Of a stretch of 64,000 bases of DNA, positions 7,499 through 17,315 are shown piece by piece. The stretch spans positions 62,001 through 126,000 of the forward strand of contig NZ_VCRN01000005.1 of the NCBI RefSeq assembly GCF_009849585.1. The letters are read 5' to 3'. Positions within the stretch are counted from its first letter, which is position 1. Each line of letters opens with the position of its first letter. A program made the translations under genes and the position numbers. This stretch comes from Bacillus sp. ZZV12-4809 (GTDB lineage Bacteria > Bacillota > Bacilli > Bacillales > Cytobacillaceae). Under the pieces are notes generated by a model. It was not told where the DNA came from, searched no databases, and saw only the letters and a program-made list of their open reading frames with translations.

Positions 7499-8605
7499 TT
7501 ATGGGCGTTCAAGCATCCTATCCAGAGCCAGTTTAGCATATGCTGCCGTTGGTTCTTCGACTTGAATTAGATTTTGGCTATTACCTTCCCAGATTGATTC
7601 AAGAGACCAAACCAGGTGTGGCAAATCGATTCGGTTCATAGTCAGGCAAGGACACATATGCGGGTTAAGTGAGATAATAGTTTTATCCTGGTGCCGGGCG
7701 ATAATCCTTTTAACTAAATTCATCTCAGTACCGATTGCCCAGGAAGATCCAGGCTCCGAATGTTCAATTGCATCGATAATAAAATTGGTTGATCCTGCCA
7801 TGTCGGAAAGCTCTACCACTTCTCTTCTGCATTCAGGATGGACAATGATTTTCATATCAGGATATTGTTCCCGGACTTCATGAACATTTTCAACGGTAAA
7901 GTTTTCATGAACAGAACAATGGCCTTTCCATAGTATCACTTTTATATCCTCTAGTTCCCCTTCATATTCCAGATGATCTGTAGTAGGATTCCATACAGCC
8001 ATTCCAGCAAGAGGTATTCCAAGATTGTAGGCAGTATTTCTTCCAAGATGCTGATCAGGAAGAAATAGAATTCTCTGCTTCTGCTCAAAGGCCCAGCTTA
8101 CCATTTTTTCAGCATTCGAAGAAGTGACTGTCGCTCCTCCGTGACGTCCTACAAAAGCCTTTATGGCAGCAGTAGAGTTTACATACGTTAATGGAAGCAT
8201 AGTATCCCCAAACATATTCTGCAGTTTCATCCAGGCTCTTTCTGTTTGGCTTATATCAGCCATATCAGCCATGGAGCAGCCTGCACGCATATCCGGCAAA
8301 ATCACTTTTTGATGTGAAGATGTTAATATATCTGCCGTTTCAGCCATAAAGTGGACTCCGCAAAATACAATATATTCCGCCTCTGTATTCTCCTGCGAAA
8401 GCTGGGCAAGCTTGAGTGAATCACCTGTAGCGTCCGCAAACTGGATGACCTCATCTTTTTGATAATGATGACCCGGAATGAACAGCTTATTGCCAAGCCC
8501 ATTTTTTATTTCTCTTGCCCGAACCTTTAGTTCCTTAACAGTCATCATCCGATATTTTTCCGGAAGAATACTTGCTTGTTTTTCTGCTGTCTGAAAAATA
8601 TTCAT
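7499..8605 (-). CDS. nadA: quinolinate synthase NadA
   Basis: NadA condenses iminoaspartate with dihydroxyacetone phosphate to quinolinate, the second step of de novo NAD synthesis, using a [4Fe-4S] cluster. The three cluster cysteines are visible in [10 protein letters not shown] (Cys110), WKGHCSVHE and [10 protein letters not shown]. The substrate-binding [11 protein letters not shown] and MAETAD motifs are present. I used ATG 8605, giving 368 residues, the same length as the B. subtilis protein and placing the cysteine at position 110. A TTG three codons upstream (8614) is possible but too close to the AAAGGGG ribosome site. It is the last gene of nadB-nadC-nadA. The NifS encoded divergently is expected to supply sulfur for its cluster. 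Confidence 0.96.
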   Translation of the reverse strand: MNIFQTAEKQASILPEKYRMMTVKELKVRAREIKNGLGNKLFIPGHHYQKDEVIQFADATGDSLKLAQLSQENTEAEYIVFCGVHFMAETADILTSSHQKVILPDMRAGCSMADMADISQTERAWMKLQNMFGDTMLPLTYVNSTAAIKAFVGRHGGATVTSSNAEKMVSWAFEQKQRILFLPDQHLGRNTAYNLGIPLAGMAVWNPTTDHLEYEGELEDIKVILWKGHCSVHENFTVENVHEVREQYPDMKIIVHPECRREVVELSDMAGSTNFIIDAIEHSEPGSSWAIGTEMNLVKRIIARHQDKTIISLNPHMCPCLTMNRIDLPHLVWSLESIWEGNSQNLIQVEEPTAAYAKLALDRMLERP

Positions 8606-8632
8606 CTTCTCCAAACCCCTTTGTCACAAAAT

Positions 8633-9469
8633 TTATTCCACGATAACCTTCACACTTATATCAAGCGATTTCACAGAATGGGTCAGAAATCCAAGGGAAA
8701 TGAAATCAACCCCCGTATCACTGTATGATTGCAGGTTATCAAGGGTAATTCCACCGGATGCTTCTGTCACTATTCCATTCGGCACGCAGCTAATCCACTC
8801 TTTTATCTCTTCCGGACTCCTATTGTCAAACATGATTACATCTGCACCTGCTTCAACTGCTTCCACGACTTGTTCTTTTGTTTCCGTTTCGACTTCAACT
8901 TTTACCATATGCCCAATTTTTGAGCGCACTTCTTCCACAGCTTTTGCAATTGAACCGGCAAAAGAAATATGGTTGTCCTTAATCATGACTGCATCATATA
9001 GACCATATCGATGATTAAATCCCCCTCCTGACCTGACTGCATATTTTTCAAGCATTCTTAGGCCTGGAGTGGTTTTTCTTGTATCGCAGATTTTTGTATG
9101 TGAACTTTTAAGAACCCGGACAGCCTCACTTGTTTTTGTTGCAATTCCGCTCATTCTTTGGAGCAGATTCAAAATAACTCTTTCTCCTTTTAATAAATCC
9201 GATACTGGCCCTGCAGCTTCAGCAAGGATTTGACCCTTCTCGATCCTTTCCCCGTCCTTTATCTTTATATTTACTTCAGCCGCCGGATTCAGCACCTTAA
9301 ATCCTGACCTGATTATTTCTTCACCGCAAAAAATACCATTGTCTTTTGCCAGGAAAATGACCTTTCCTGCCTGGCTCTCCCCAAAAATAAGTTCACTTGT
9401 CAGGTCGCGGTCCCCAATGTCCTCAAGAAAATATTGTTCAAGTTGCAATCGCAGCTTTAATTTGTTCAT
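8633..9469 (-). CDS. nadC: nicotinate-nucleotide pyrophosphorylase NadC
   Basis: NadC (quinolinate phosphoribosyltransferase) converts quinolinate and PRPP to nicotinate mononucleotide. The 278-residue protein shows the family landmarks EDIGDRDLTSELIF at the N-terminus, LNLLQRMSGIAT, the PRPP/quinolinate site DTRKTTPGLR and KYAVRSGGGFNHR, and the C-terminal EASGGITLDNL. The ATG at 9469 has AAAGGA 9 bases upstream; the open frame extends further but only within nadB. It overlaps the nadB 3' end by 32 bases, pointing to coupled translation. It is followed 27 bases later by nadA. Confidence 0.96.
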   Translation of the reverse strand: MNKLKLRLQLEQYFLEDIGDRDLTSELIFGESQAGKVIFLAKDNGIFCGEEIIRSGFKVLNPAAEVNIKIKDGERIEKGQILAEAAGPVSDLLKGERVILNLLQRMSGIATKTSEAVRVLKSSHTKICDTRKTTPGLRMLEKYAVRSGGGFNHRYGLYDAVMIKDNHISFAGSIAKAVEEVRSKIGHMVKVEVETETKEQVVEAVEAGADVIMFDNRSPEEIKEWISCVPNGIVTEASGGITLDNLQSYSDTGVDFISLGFLTHSVKSLDISVKVIVE

Positions 9470-11021
9470 TTTTACCATTCCTTTCAGGTTTTCGGCAGTG
9501 AATAATTCTTTTTCCAAGCCATTCTGGACTTTCGAAAGGATAATCCTGCCGGAAATGTCCCCCACGGCTTTCTGTTCGCATTAATGCAGAATCTGTGATC
9601 AGATAAGCTGCAATCAGCATGAAGGCCCGCGTTATTTCCTCTATTGATAAATGATCAAGATCTGCCATTATCCATTCTTCAATTTTGCATCCTTTTAGCC
9701 AGGCCATCTGAGCAAGAAGCCCTTCCTTTGTTTTGATAATCCCGGCATTTTTCATCATGTTTATTTTAATTTCTTCAATAGATGGCAATGCTTCTTTAAC
9801 TGGCCAACCTAATTCCGGGTTATGAATATGCAATTCATCAGCAGTTTCATTGAAAGGCTGTTCATTAAGCCAAACCGCAAGCTGCTTGCCGCAATAAAGC
9901 CCTTCAAGCAGGGAATTGCTTGCAAGACGGTTAGCGCCATGTACTCCCGTGCATGCAGCTTCACCAATCGCATACAAGCCGGGAATACTTGTGCGGCCCA
10001 ATAAATCAGTTTTTATTCCTCCCATTAAAAAATGACTTCCGGGAGCAACAGGAATCTTCCCAAAACTTAAATCTACGCCGTTTTCTTCACATATTTTTGT
10101 TATGGTTGGAAATCTGGATTTAAAATTTTCTATTGATGAGATATCCAGGAAAACGGTTTTCCCTTTCTTCACAGAATGATAAATGGCCTGTGACACTACG
10201 TGTCTTGGGGCTAAATCTCCCTGTGGGTGAAGCCCTTCCATGACAGGACTCCCGTCTTCAGTAATAAGGCGTCCCCCTTCTCCCCTTACAGCTTCAGAGA
10301 TCAGCCCCCGTGCTTTACCGTCCTTGTAGAGAAGTGTGGGATGAAATTGAATGAACTCCATATCAGCTATCTCCGCACCAGCCCTGTATGCTAAGGCAAT
10401 CCCATCTCCAGTTACGGTTTCAGCATTGGAGGTATATTCATACAGCTGTCCGCAGCCACCCGTAGCGAGCACAACATGAGAAGAAAAGAATTGATGAACT
10501 CCACCAGCATAATCTTTTCCTTTTAGGCCAATGCACTTGCCGTCTGTTCCATTTATAAGCAATTCAAATACAAGAATATCTTCTAAGATTCGAACATTCG
10601 GATTTTGATTTAACAGCATAAAATCGATGATTGTTTTTCCTGTACTATCTCCTCCCCCATGAGCAATTCTATTCTCTGAATGAGCCCCTTCTCTTCCTAA
10701 CGAGATGGATCCTCCAGAATCCATGTCAAACCGGCATCCCTCCTGATTCAGCTCTTTTATCAGGAATGGAGCTTCACTGGTCAGGGCTTGCACTGCATCA
10801 GAATTATTATGAAACCTTCCTGCTTCGAGTGTATCCATGCAGTGCTTTTCTGGATGATCATTTTTTCCCAGGGCAGCTGCAACGCCGCCCTGTGCCATAT
10901 ATGAATTTCCATTTATTACAGTCGATTTTGTGAGAATAATCACATTCAAGTCCCGGCGCAGCTTCTTTGCCAACTGCAGAGCGGCTACCCCGCTTCCAAT
11001 TATTAAAACGTCGGCATTCAT
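9438..11021 (-). CDS. nadB: L-aspartate oxidase NadB
   Basis: NadB oxidises L-aspartate to iminoaspartate with FAD and hands it to NadA. The 527-residue protein has the Rossmann FAD motif IIGSGVAALQLA at residues 6-17, the flavin-loop STVINGNSYMAQGGVAAALG, the substrate-site segments REGAHSENRIAHGGGDSTGK and QFHPTLLY, and the C-terminal GANRLASNSLLEGL. An excellent AGGAGGT site precedes ATG 11021. It heads the nad operon and is divergent from nifS. The NiaR operator lies in the 134-base intergenic region. Confidence 0.97.
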   Translation of the reverse strand: MNADVLIIGSGVAALQLAKKLRRDLNVIILTKSTVINGNSYMAQGGVAAALGKNDHPEKHCMDTLEAGRFHNNSDAVQALTSEAPFLIKELNQEGCRFDMDSGGSISLGREGAHSENRIAHGGGDSTGKTIIDFMLLNQNPNVRILEDILVFELLINGTDGKCIGLKGKDYAGGVHQFFSSHVVLATGGCGQLYEYTSNAETVTGDGIALAYRAGAEIADMEFIQFHPTLLYKDGKARGLISEAVRGEGGRLITEDGSPVMEGLHPQGDLAPRHVVSQAIYHSVKKGKTVFLDISSIENFKSRFPTITKICEENGVDLSFGKIPVAPGSHFLMGGIKTDLLGRTSIPGLYAIGEAACTGVHGANRLASNSLLEGLYCGKQLAVWLNEQPFNETADELHIHNPELGWPVKEALPSIEEIKINMMKNAGIIKTKEGLLAQMAWLKGCKIEEWIMADLDHLSIEEITRAFMLIAAYLITDSALMRTESRGGHFRQDYPFESPEWLGKRIIHCRKPERNGKNEQIKAAIAT

Positions 11022-11044
11022 AATATTTTACCTCCTGTTTTTAC

Positions 11045-11060
11045 AGGTGTCTTGACACCT
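11045..11060. promoter_or_regulatory. NiaR (NadR/YrxA) operator between nadB and nifS
   Basis: A perfect inverted repeat AGGTGTC-TT-GACACCT, the motif known for the niacin-responsive repressor NiaR of Bacillales. It overlaps the nifS -35 (TTGACA, 11052-11057, with TAGAAT at 11076-11081) and lies at the start of the nadB transcript (minus-strand TTGTCA-N17-TAAATA). A single repressor site could therefore close both promoters. The repressor itself is encoded at 12371. Confidence 0.88.
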
Positions 11061-11155
11061 ATATTTACACAGATTTAGAATTATGACAAGAGGTTTTCAT
11101 AGTTTAAGAGGAACTTCTGACTTTTTGATTGGTTTAATTAGAAAGAGGAGAGCAG

Positions 11156-12307
11156 GTGGGGAACATTAAATATTTCGATTATGCCGCATCATGTCCGCTC
11201 GACAGAGAAGCGGCAGATGCCTATATAAAAGCCTCAACTGAATACTTTGGCAATACCCGCAGCCTGCATGATACCGGGAGTGCTGCAGAAGAGCTTCTTG
11301 AAAATTGCAGGATGGAATTGGCAGGAATTTTAGGCGTAAAAAGTGAAGGAATCTATTTTACCAGCGGAGGTTCGGAAAGTAATTTTCTTGCAATAGCTGC
11401 CTTGCTGTCTGCTTCTGAAAAAGCAGGAAAGCATATTATTACAGGAATAGCTGAACATTCCTCTATTCATAGTGTTTTAGAGAAATTACGCTTTAAGGAT
11501 GGCTATGAAATTACAAAAATTCCTTTTGGCACAGATGGCCGCATGGACCTGAAAAAATTAAGTTCCGCCATCAGGGAAGATACCGTCTTAGTTACCATAC
11601 AGCATGGCAATCCTGAGATCGGCACATTGCAGCCTCTCATTGAGATCAGCGAGCTTTGCAGGGAAAGGCAAATTTTGCTGCATAGTGATTGTGTCCATAC
11701 ATTTGGCAAAGCAGATTTGAAAGAAGCGGCACGATTTGCTGATAGCCTTTCCTTTTCTGCACATAAATTTTACGGCCCAAAGGGAATCGGAGGGGTTTAC
11801 CTAAGACCAGACATGCGGTGGAGCTCTTTTTTACCCGGAGTTTCACATGAAAAGGGACTCAGGCCAGGCACTGTAAACCTTCCGGGTGTTGTCGGAATGA
11901 CAGTGGCTGCACAGAAAGCTTATGCAAATTTAGGCAAACATAACAGCCATTTCCAAATGCTGCGGGAAGTACTGCTGAAGGAGCTTGAACCCGCACACGA
12001 GAAATTCACTGTATACGATTTTAGCGGCTCTTACCAGCTTCCTTCTACATTGGGACTTCGGTTAAAAGGTGTGGAAGGACAATATGTCATGCTTGAATGC
12101 AATCGGCTCGGATTTTCCATATCTACAGGAAGTGCATGCAGTACAGGCTTGCAAACTGTTTCTAAAACCATGGAGGCACTGGGAGTTACAGATAAAAGAG
12201 GCAAAGAATTTATCAGGATTTCCTTTGGGTGGAATACATCTGCCGAGGATGCAAAAGCATTAGGGGAAAAGCTGGCTATCTTGGCCAGTGAACTCGTACC
12301 CCTCTAA
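11156..12307 (+). CDS. nifS: cysteine desulfurase NifS/IscS-like (NAD-linked)
   Basis: A PLP-dependent class V aminotransferase that removes sulfur from cysteine. The PLP lysine is in SFSAHKFYGPKGIGG and the catalytic cysteine in STGSACSTG; HSDCVHTFGK and EHSSIHS are further cofactor-site motifs. The length, 383 residues, is normal. It starts at GTG 11156 with AGAGGAG 5 bases upstream. In B. subtilis the NifS at this place serves the Fe-S cluster of NadA rather than general Fe-S assembly, and the shared NiaR operator supports that here. niaR follows 63 bases downstream, probably in the same transcript. Confidence 0.94.
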   Translation: MGNIKYFDYAASCPLDREAADAYIKASTEYFGNTRSLHDTGSAAEELLENCRMELAGILGVKSEGIYFTSGGSESNFLAIAALLSASEKAGKHIITGIAEHSSIHSVLEKLRFKDGYEITKIPFGTDGRMDLKKLSSAIREDTVLVTIQHGNPEIGTLQPLIEISELCRERQILLHSDCVHTFGKADLKEAARFADSLSFSAHKFYGPKGIGGVYLRPDMRWSSFLPGVSHEKGLRPGTVNLPGVVGMTVAAQKAYANLGKHNSHFQMLREVLLKELEPAHEKFTVYDFSGSYQLPSTLGLRLKGVEGQYVMLECNRLGFSISTGSACSTGLQTVSKTMEALGVTDKRGKEFIRISFGWNTSAEDAKALGEKLAILASELVPL

Positions 12308-12370
12308 TTTTTTCTTCCTCCTTTCCTTATGTTAAAATGAAATATTATCGGATTGTAAGGGTGAGAGAAT

Positions 12371-12913
12371 ATGAATGAACAAAAAAAGGTGCTCGGAGAA
12401 GAGCGAAGGACCTTTCTGCTTCAGCTGCTGAAAGAAAGCGGACAGCCCATTACAGGAAGCGAACTTGCCGCAAAAACAAATGTCAGCAGACAGGTAATTG
12501 TTGGGGATATCACCCTTCTAAAAGCAAGAAACGAGCCAATCATTGCAACAAGCCAGGGTTATTTGTATCTTCACCAGGCTTCTCCTGCATCAGCAGCCGA
12601 GCGGGTCATTGCCTGCCATCATGACCCCGCGAAAACAGAAGAAGAATTGAATCTGCTTGTCGACCATGGAGTTACCGTAAAAGATGTAAGAATTGAACAT
12701 CCAGTCTATGGTGACTTAACTGCATCGGTTATGGTATCCACCCGCCAGGAAGTTAAGCAATTCATGGAAAAAATCAATTCCACAAAGGCTTCATTCTTAT
12801 CAGAATTGACAGATGGCATTCACCTCCATACTCTGTCTGCAGCCACCGAAAGGAAACTCGATGAAGCTGAGAAATTATTAAAAGAAGCAGGATTTCTTAT
12901 TAACCTGGAATAG
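12371..12913 (+). CDS. nadR: NiaR (NadR/YrxA), nicotinate-responsive repressor
   Basis: A 180-residue regulator with an N-terminal winged HTH (HTH_11 type, about residues 8-60, with GSELAAKTNVSRQVIVGDI as recognition region). The C-terminal 3H domain, named for conserved histidines, binds nicotinic acid with a metal; candidate histidines are in ACHHDPA, LVDHGV and GIHLHTLSA. With its ligand it represses nadBCA and nifS-nadR, so this gene is expected to be autoregulated through the operator at 11045-11060. A GGGTGAGAG site precedes ATG 12371. Confidence 0.93.
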   Translation: MNEQKKVLGEERRTFLLQLLKESGQPITGSELAAKTNVSRQVIVGDITLLKARNEPIIATSQGYLYLHQASPASAAERVIACHHDPAKTEEELNLLVDHGVTVKDVRIEHPVYGDLTASVMVSTRQEVKQFMEKINSTKASFLSELTDGIHLHTLSAATERKLDEAEKLLKEAGFLINLE

Positions 12914-12923
12914 CTTTAAATAT

Positions 12924-12965
12924 AAAAGGACCCGGAAATATACTCGCCGGATCCTTTTTATTTTT
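12924..12965. terminator. bidirectional terminator between nadR and pheA
   Basis: An AAAAGGACCCGG / CCGGATCCTTTT stem (one mismatch) with T-runs available on both strands, sitting between convergent genes. Confidence 0.85.
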
Positions 12966-12969
12966 TTAT

Positions 12970-13848
12970 TTATTCCTGCAGAACTTTGCTGTTCTTATTC
13001 TGAAGCTGAAAATACGGATAGCTTCCCAGCACCTTAACATTGCAGCCTAATGCCTCCAATTCAGCAGCTGCACCGGGGATCAGGACGTCATCCATTTTCA
13101 TATCCACATCAATGATAAAGAAATAATTACCTAATCCTGTTTTCATCGGTCTGGATTCAATCTTAGTCAAATTAAGCTTCCTCCAGGCAAATGCCGAAAG
13201 CACCTGATGAAGAGCCCCTGACCTGTCAGCCGGCAGCGTCACCATAACAGTTGTCTTATGCCCTTGAAATTCCTTGCGGTCTTCACTGATGGAGAGTTCT
13301 TTATTGGCTAAAACAATGAACTTCGTATGGTTATAATCAAAATCATGGATATCCTCTTTAACGATCGCCAACCCATATACTTCTGCAGCTAATTCATTAG
13401 CTATGGCACCTGCCCGCAAATCCGGATTTTCTTTTACAAATCGGGCTGCGGCAGCTGTAGAAGTAGTGCTTTCACAAGGAATTCCTTTCAGCTCTTTATG
13501 CAGAAATTTATGGCATTGTGCAATTGCGTGTGAATGACTATAAACAGCGTGGGTTTTGTCCCAATCCTTAGCATGAGCCGGATGAACCATAAAATGCTGG
13601 CGAATGGGAGCTGTCAGTTCGCCAATAATCGGTAAATCCGCTTCATGGATTAAATAGTCCAATGTAATGTTCACTGAGCCTTCCAATGCGTTTTCAAGAG
13701 GAACTACCGCCAGCTCTATTTCATTCTCATTTAAAGCATCAAAGCAGGCAGGAATCGTTGGGTAGGCAACGGCAGTCTCATTGGGAAATAAGCTCCTGGC
13801 TGCAATATCTGTAAAAGTGGCTTTAGGTCCTAAAAATCCTAACTTCAC
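12970..13848 (-). CDS. pheA: prephenate dehydratase PheA
   Basis: PheA converts prephenate to phenylpyruvate, committing to phenylalanine. The 292-residue protein is the monofunctional form, without a chorismate mutase domain. The catalytic domain starts with LGPKATFTDIAA, and the conserved VPLENALEGSV and NHTKFIVL motifs are present. A C-terminal ACT domain carries GALHQVLSAFAWRKLNLTKI and the phenylalanine-binding ESRP motif, so feedback inhibition is expected. GTG 13848 has AAGGAGGT upstream. A gap of 132 bases to pheB suggests its own promoter. Confidence 0.96.
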   Translation of the reverse strand: MKLGFLGPKATFTDIAARSLFPNETAVAYPTIPACFDALNENEIELAVVPLENALEGSVNITLDYLIHEADLPIIGELTAPIRQHFMVHPAHAKDWDKTHAVYSHSHAIAQCHKFLHKELKGIPCESTTSTAAAARFVKENPDLRAGAIANELAAEVYGLAIVKEDIHDFDYNHTKFIVLANKELSISEDRKEFQGHKTTVMVTLPADRSGALHQVLSAFAWRKLNLTKIESRPMKTGLGNYFFIIDVDMKMDDVLIPGAAAELEALGCNVKVLGSYPYFQLQNKNSKVLQE

Positions 13849-13980
13849 GGTAATTACCTCCTTTTTTATCAGACTTATTTTAAATCACTGAAAATTTTCT
13901 TTATACTTTATTACTTTAACATATGTATGTGAAATACAAAATAAAAAACGAAAAAAGGGCAGGGCACAGAGCACATTTTT

Positions 13981-14436
13981 TCATGCACCCGTTCCCAGCA
14001 CCTCTACTTTTTCTACAAACTCCAATTTTCGAAGCCTTGTCAAGAGTTCCTCAATCTCAATGCCCATTTCAGTTACATTCAGGGAAAGCGTGACATTTGC
14101 CCTCCCCTGAAGAGGAATGGTCTGATGTATTGTTAAGACATTGCACCCCGATGAAGCCACAACGCCCAATAAATGTGATAAAGTTCCCGACCTGTCTTCC
14201 AGATGAAAAAATAAAGTGATCAGCCGTTCTTTGACAACAGTATGAAAAGGGAACACAGTGTCTCTATATTTATAGAAAGCACTTCTGCTCAAATCAACTT
14301 TTTGGACAGCATCCCAAACCGATTCGGCTCTTCCCCTTTCGATCATTTCCTTTGCATCCAATGTTTTCTTCATGGCTTCAGGCAAAACATCTTCGCGAAC
14401 CAAATAAAATTTCTTATCGAATCTATCTTTTCTCAT
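13981..14436 (-). CDS. pheB: PheB, ACT-domain protein
   Basis: A 151-residue protein with a C-terminal ACT domain (about residues 75-148, [19 protein letters not shown] to [10 protein letters not shown]). The N-terminal half contains a short helical region with a possible HTH-like stretch, [24 protein letters not shown]. It corresponds to the B. subtilis PheB/YszB protein that lies between obg and pheA. Despite its name, a chorismate mutase activity is not supported by visible motifs; a regulatory amino-acid-sensing role is more likely. It follows obg by 25 bases and so shares its transcript. Confidence 0.9.
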   Translation of the reverse strand: MRKDRFDKKFYLVREDVLPEAMKKTLDAKEMIERGRAESVWDAVQKVDLSRSAFYKYRDTVFPFHTVVKERLITLFFHLEDRSGTLSHLLGVVASSGCNVLTIHQTIPLQGRANVTLSLNVTEMGIEIEELLTRLRKLEFVEKVEVLGTGA

Positions 14437-14461
14437 TTCTCCACCCCGTCAATCGAGAAGG

Positions 14462-15754
14462 TTAGTCAATAAACTCGAATTCATAATCAAGCAGCTTAAC
14501 AGTGTCACCATCTTTTGCTCCTTTTTCACGAAGAGCATCATCCACACCCATACCGCGAAGCTGTCTGGCAAACCTGCGGACAGATTCATCTCTTGAGAAG
14601 TCAGTCATCTTAAAGAGCTTCTCAATCGCATCGCCTGATACAACGAACACTCCTGCAGGATCTCTCGTGATGACAAATTCCGTTTGTTCAGCTTCATGCT
14701 TGTAAAGAACGCGGTGGACACCTGTGTTTTCCTCTTCTTCATGTGACAGCGGGAATTCAGGTGTTTCTTCGACCTTATCTGCAACGGCAAATAGTAAATC
14801 CCTTAACCCCTGTCTTGTTAAAGCGGAAATAGGGAAAATCGGATAATCTTCTGCAAGCTGTTCCTTAAATTTTTTAAGATTTTCCTCTGCATCAGGCATA
14901 TCCATTTTATTGGCTACAATGATTTGCGGCCTTTCTGTGAGGCGCAGGTTATATTCTTTTAATTCTTTATTGATGGTAAGGTAGTCTTCAAATGGATCTC
15001 TGCCCTCAACAGCAGCCATATCGATAACATGAACAATTACCCTTGTTCTTTCAATATGCCGCAAAAACTGATGGCCGAGGCCAACTCCTGAATGGGCACC
15101 TTCAATTAATCCAGGCAGGTCTGCCATAACAAAGCTGCGTCCATCTTCAGTCTCAACCATCCCCAGATTGGGAACAATTGTTGTAAAGTGGTATTCCGCA
15201 ATCTTCGGTCTTGCCGATGACACAACTGAAAGCAAAGTCGATTTCCCGACGCTTGGAAATCCCACTAAACCAACATCAGCTAAAAGCTTGAGCTCCAGCA
15301 CAACATCCCGTTCCTGGCCCGGTTCCCCATGTTCGGACAATTCAGGAGCTGGATTAGCCGGTGTCGCAAACCGGGTATTTCCCCTGCCTCCCCGGCCCCC
15401 GCGTGCTATGACAGCTCTTTGCCCGTGCTCAGTCAGATCAGCGATTACTTCCCCTGTATCAGCATCTGTTACGACTGTACCCGGCGGTACTTTAACAATC
15501 ATGTCTTTTGAATTTCTTCCATGCTGGTTTTTGGACATGCCATGCTCGCCACGGGGAGCTTTAAAATGGCGCTGATAACGGAAGTCCATTAACGTCCGCA
15601 ATCCCTCATTCACTTCAAAAACAACATTGGCTCCCTTGCCGCCATCACCGCCGGCCGGGCCTCCGTTCGGCACATATTTTTCCCGGCGGAAAGCAACCAT
15701 TCCGTTGCCCCCGTCCCCGCCCTTTACATAAACTTTGACTTGATCGACAAACAT
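14462..15754 (-). CDS. obg: Obg/CgtA GTPase
   Basis: A 430-residue essential GTPase of 50S ribosome maturation, also linked to sporulation and the general stress response. The three domains are clear: the glycine-rich Obg fold (residues 1-158, starting [19 protein letters not shown]), the G domain with G1 [12 protein letters not shown]3 [10 protein letters not shown]4 NKMD and G5 SALT, and the C-terminal OCT domain (about 350-430). GGGAGGAA lies upstream of ATG 15754. spo0B is 139 bases upstream, as in B. subtilis, where spo0B and obg are cotranscribed. Confidence 0.97.
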   Translation of the reverse strand: MFVDQVKVYVKGGDGGNGMVAFRREKYVPNGGPAGGDGGKGANVVFEVNEGLRTLMDFRYQRHFKAPRGEHGMSKNQHGRNSKDMIVKVPPGTVVTDADTGEVIADLTEHGQRAVIARGGRGGRGNTRFATPANPAPELSEHGEPGQERDVVLELKLLADVGLVGFPSVGKSTLLSVVSSARPKIAEYHFTTIVPNLGMVETEDGRSFVMADLPGLIEGAHSGVGLGHQFLRHIERTRVIVHVIDMAAVEGRDPFEDYLTINKELKEYNLRLTERPQIIVANKMDMPDAEENLKKFKEQLAEDYPIFPISALTRQGLRDLLFAVADKVEETPEFPLSHEEEENTGVHRVLYKHEAEQTEFVITRDPAGVFVVSGDAIEKLFKMTDFSRDESVRRFARQLRGMGVDDALREKGAKDGDTVKLLDYEFEFID

Positions 15755-15893
15755 ATATTATTCCTCCCGTCTGCAGTATGTCCCATTGTCTGGCACTCAG
15801 CCAGATACCGGCACTGACTGGATCTGCTTCTTACACTTAAGAAGTGCCCAGCCTGCAGAGTTTCACACTTAGTATTGCTTTTTTTGGCGGAAA

Positions 15894-16445
15894 TCACTCT
15901 CTGCCATTTGCAATAAATGGCACAAATAATTCCAATGCAAGCTCCTCTTCAGCTAATTCCTGAACAGCAGCAGTTATGTTAGTGTTCTTCTTTTTAAAGA
16001 ACTTTTTTAATTGATCCACATCTGTTAGTATTCCGCTAAAATCAAAAAAGAAACGAGCCCCTTCTTTTTCATGCCTGATGGATACGGATAGATGATTATC
16101 ATGGTAAGGCCTGACTGATGAGTCTAAAATGGCCAAAAAAGAGCCTGTCCACTCAGAAAGGACAGAGTCATCCAAACGTCCGGCAATGGGGTCATCCAGC
16201 ACTTCATACTCAAGCTGAAAGTAGTGGTTCTCCCAATTATAAGTTAATAAAAGCGAAGCAAATCCAGGAAGATTCAAATTCGAAAGTCTTGCTTCCTGCT
16301 GTGATTCCACCACAATTTCATCTATGATTTCCTTAGCCCTGTCTATCTTATTTAGAGAAAGGTTACCTTTAATTAATTGTATTTTATTCAGCCAGTCATG
16401 CCGGGCATGACGCAGCACTTCAATCATATTCCAGTCTTTTTCCAT
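15894..16445 (-). CDS. spo0B: Spo0B, sporulation phosphotransferase
   Basis: Spo0B relays phosphate from Spo0F to Spo0A. The 183-residue protein has the N-terminal helical hairpin with the phosphorylatable histidine in the H-box LRHARHDWLNKIQLIKG (His16 here, equivalent to His30 of B. subtilis). A C-terminal domain resembling a degenerate histidine-kinase ATPase domain follows. It is about 9 residues shorter than the B. subtilis protein, mostly at the N-terminus. AGGAGTG precedes ATG 16445. It lies between rpmA and obg, in the classical order. Confidence 0.92.
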   Translation of the reverse strand: MEKDWNMIEVLRHARHDWLNKIQLIKGNLSLNKIDRAKEIIDEIVVESQQEARLSNLNLPGFASLLLTYNWENHYFQLEYEVLDDPIAGRLDDSVLSEWTGSFLAILDSSVRPYHDNHLSVSIRHEKEGARFFFDFSGILTDVDQLKKFFKKKNTNITAAVQELAEEELALELFVPFIANGRE

Positions 16446-16619
16446 ATATGCACTCCTGTATGGTTATTAGGCTGTCAGAAGACTGTGCTTGCTGTAAGTA
16501 TAACAAAAAACATAAAGACAGTAAGCAAATTTATGTTAAATAAGAAAATATTGCTTATGCGATGAAGAGCTGCTATTAATTCATTAGGTAAATGTGAAGT
16601 GCACCGGCGGAATTTTTGC

Positions 16620-16661
16620 CAAAAAAAGAAAACCCTAACCTTGTGGGCTAGGGTTTTCTCG
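16620..16661 (-). terminator. terminator of rplU-prp-rpmA
   Basis: A perfect AAAACCCTA / TAGGGTTTT stem followed by CTTTTTTT on the minus strand, just after rpmA. Confidence 0.9.
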
Positions 16662-16668
16662 AAAAGGC

Positions 16669-16962
16669 TTACGCCTCTTGAGCTGCAGGATATACGCTCA
16701 CTTGCTTGCGGTCACGTCCAAGACGCTCGAATTTAACAACACCGTCAACTTTTGCAAAAAGTGTGTCATCGCCGCCTTTACCCACGTTTACACCTGGGTA
16801 GATCTTAGTACCGCGCTGACGGTACAGGATAGAGCCGCCAGTAACGAATTGTCCGTCCGCACGCTTAGCGCCAAGACGCTTAGAGATTGAATCACGGCCG
16901 TTCTTTGTAGAACCTACTCCCTTTTTAGAAGCGAACAACTGAAGATCTAATTTTAATAGCAT
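16669..16962 (-). CDS. rpmA: 50S ribosomal protein L27 (with cleaved N-terminal extension)
   Basis: A 97-residue L27. The first nine residues, [11 protein letters not shown] with the cut before SKKG, are the Firmicute-type N-terminal extension that Prp protease removes so that the mature N-terminus can reach the peptidyl-transferase centre. The core motifs [19 protein letters not shown] and [15 protein letters not shown] are standard. AGGAGGTG precedes ATG 16962. The processing protease is encoded immediately upstream with no gap. Confidence 0.97.
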   Translation of the reverse strand: MLLKLDLQLFASKKGVGSTKNGRDSISKRLGAKRADGQFVTGGSILYRQRGTKIYPGVNVGKGGDDTLFAKVDGVVKFERLGRDRKQVSVYPAAQEA

Positions 16963-17304
16963 TTATTCCACCTCCTGCTTTTTGAAGGTAATTTTTATAT
17001 ACTTTCCGTAGTCTTCTTCAATCGTCTGCAATGAAACAACCATGCCTTCAAGCAAAAGCTGCACTTTCTCATTCATGTCATCCTGAAGATCAGGAAGGAC
17101 ACAGCGGAGAAAGCCTTCTCCATGGCCAATCTCTGGTGTCACGCCGGTTAGGGCATGGACAGCATTAATAGCACCGATGGAAACAGCAGATACGCCTGCA
17201 CAGACAATATCCTTGCCTCTGTTTGCGAAGAATGCATGACCGCTAATTTCAAACAAATGAATATTTCCGGAATCTTTACGAATAATCGTAACATCAATCA
17301 TCAT
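16963..17304 (-). CDS. prp: Prp (YsxB), ribosomal protein L27 processing cysteine protease
   Basis: A 113-residue protein between rplU and rpmA. Counting from the second Met (17301), the catalytic pair is His22 (SGHAFF) and Cys34 (DIVCAGVSA), the positions known for S. aureus Prp, which cleaves the L27 extension. Its fixed location and its direct abutment to rpmA fit. Two adjacent ATG codons (17304, 17301) share one ribosome site (CAGGCG), so the exact start is uncertain by one residue. Confidence 0.94.
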   Translation of the reverse strand: MMIDVTIIRKDSGNIHLFEISGHAFFANRGKDIVCAGVSAVSIGAINAVHALTGVTPEIGHGEGFLRCVLPDLQDDMNEKVQLLLEGMVVSLQTIEEDYGKYIKITFKKQEVE

Positions 17305-17315
17305 AAATCGCCTGA

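Noticed and set aside
15755-15893. Possible gene or regulatory RNA between spo0B and obg
   Set aside because: No start, frame or convincing structure in 139 bases; treated as an ordinary operon gap.
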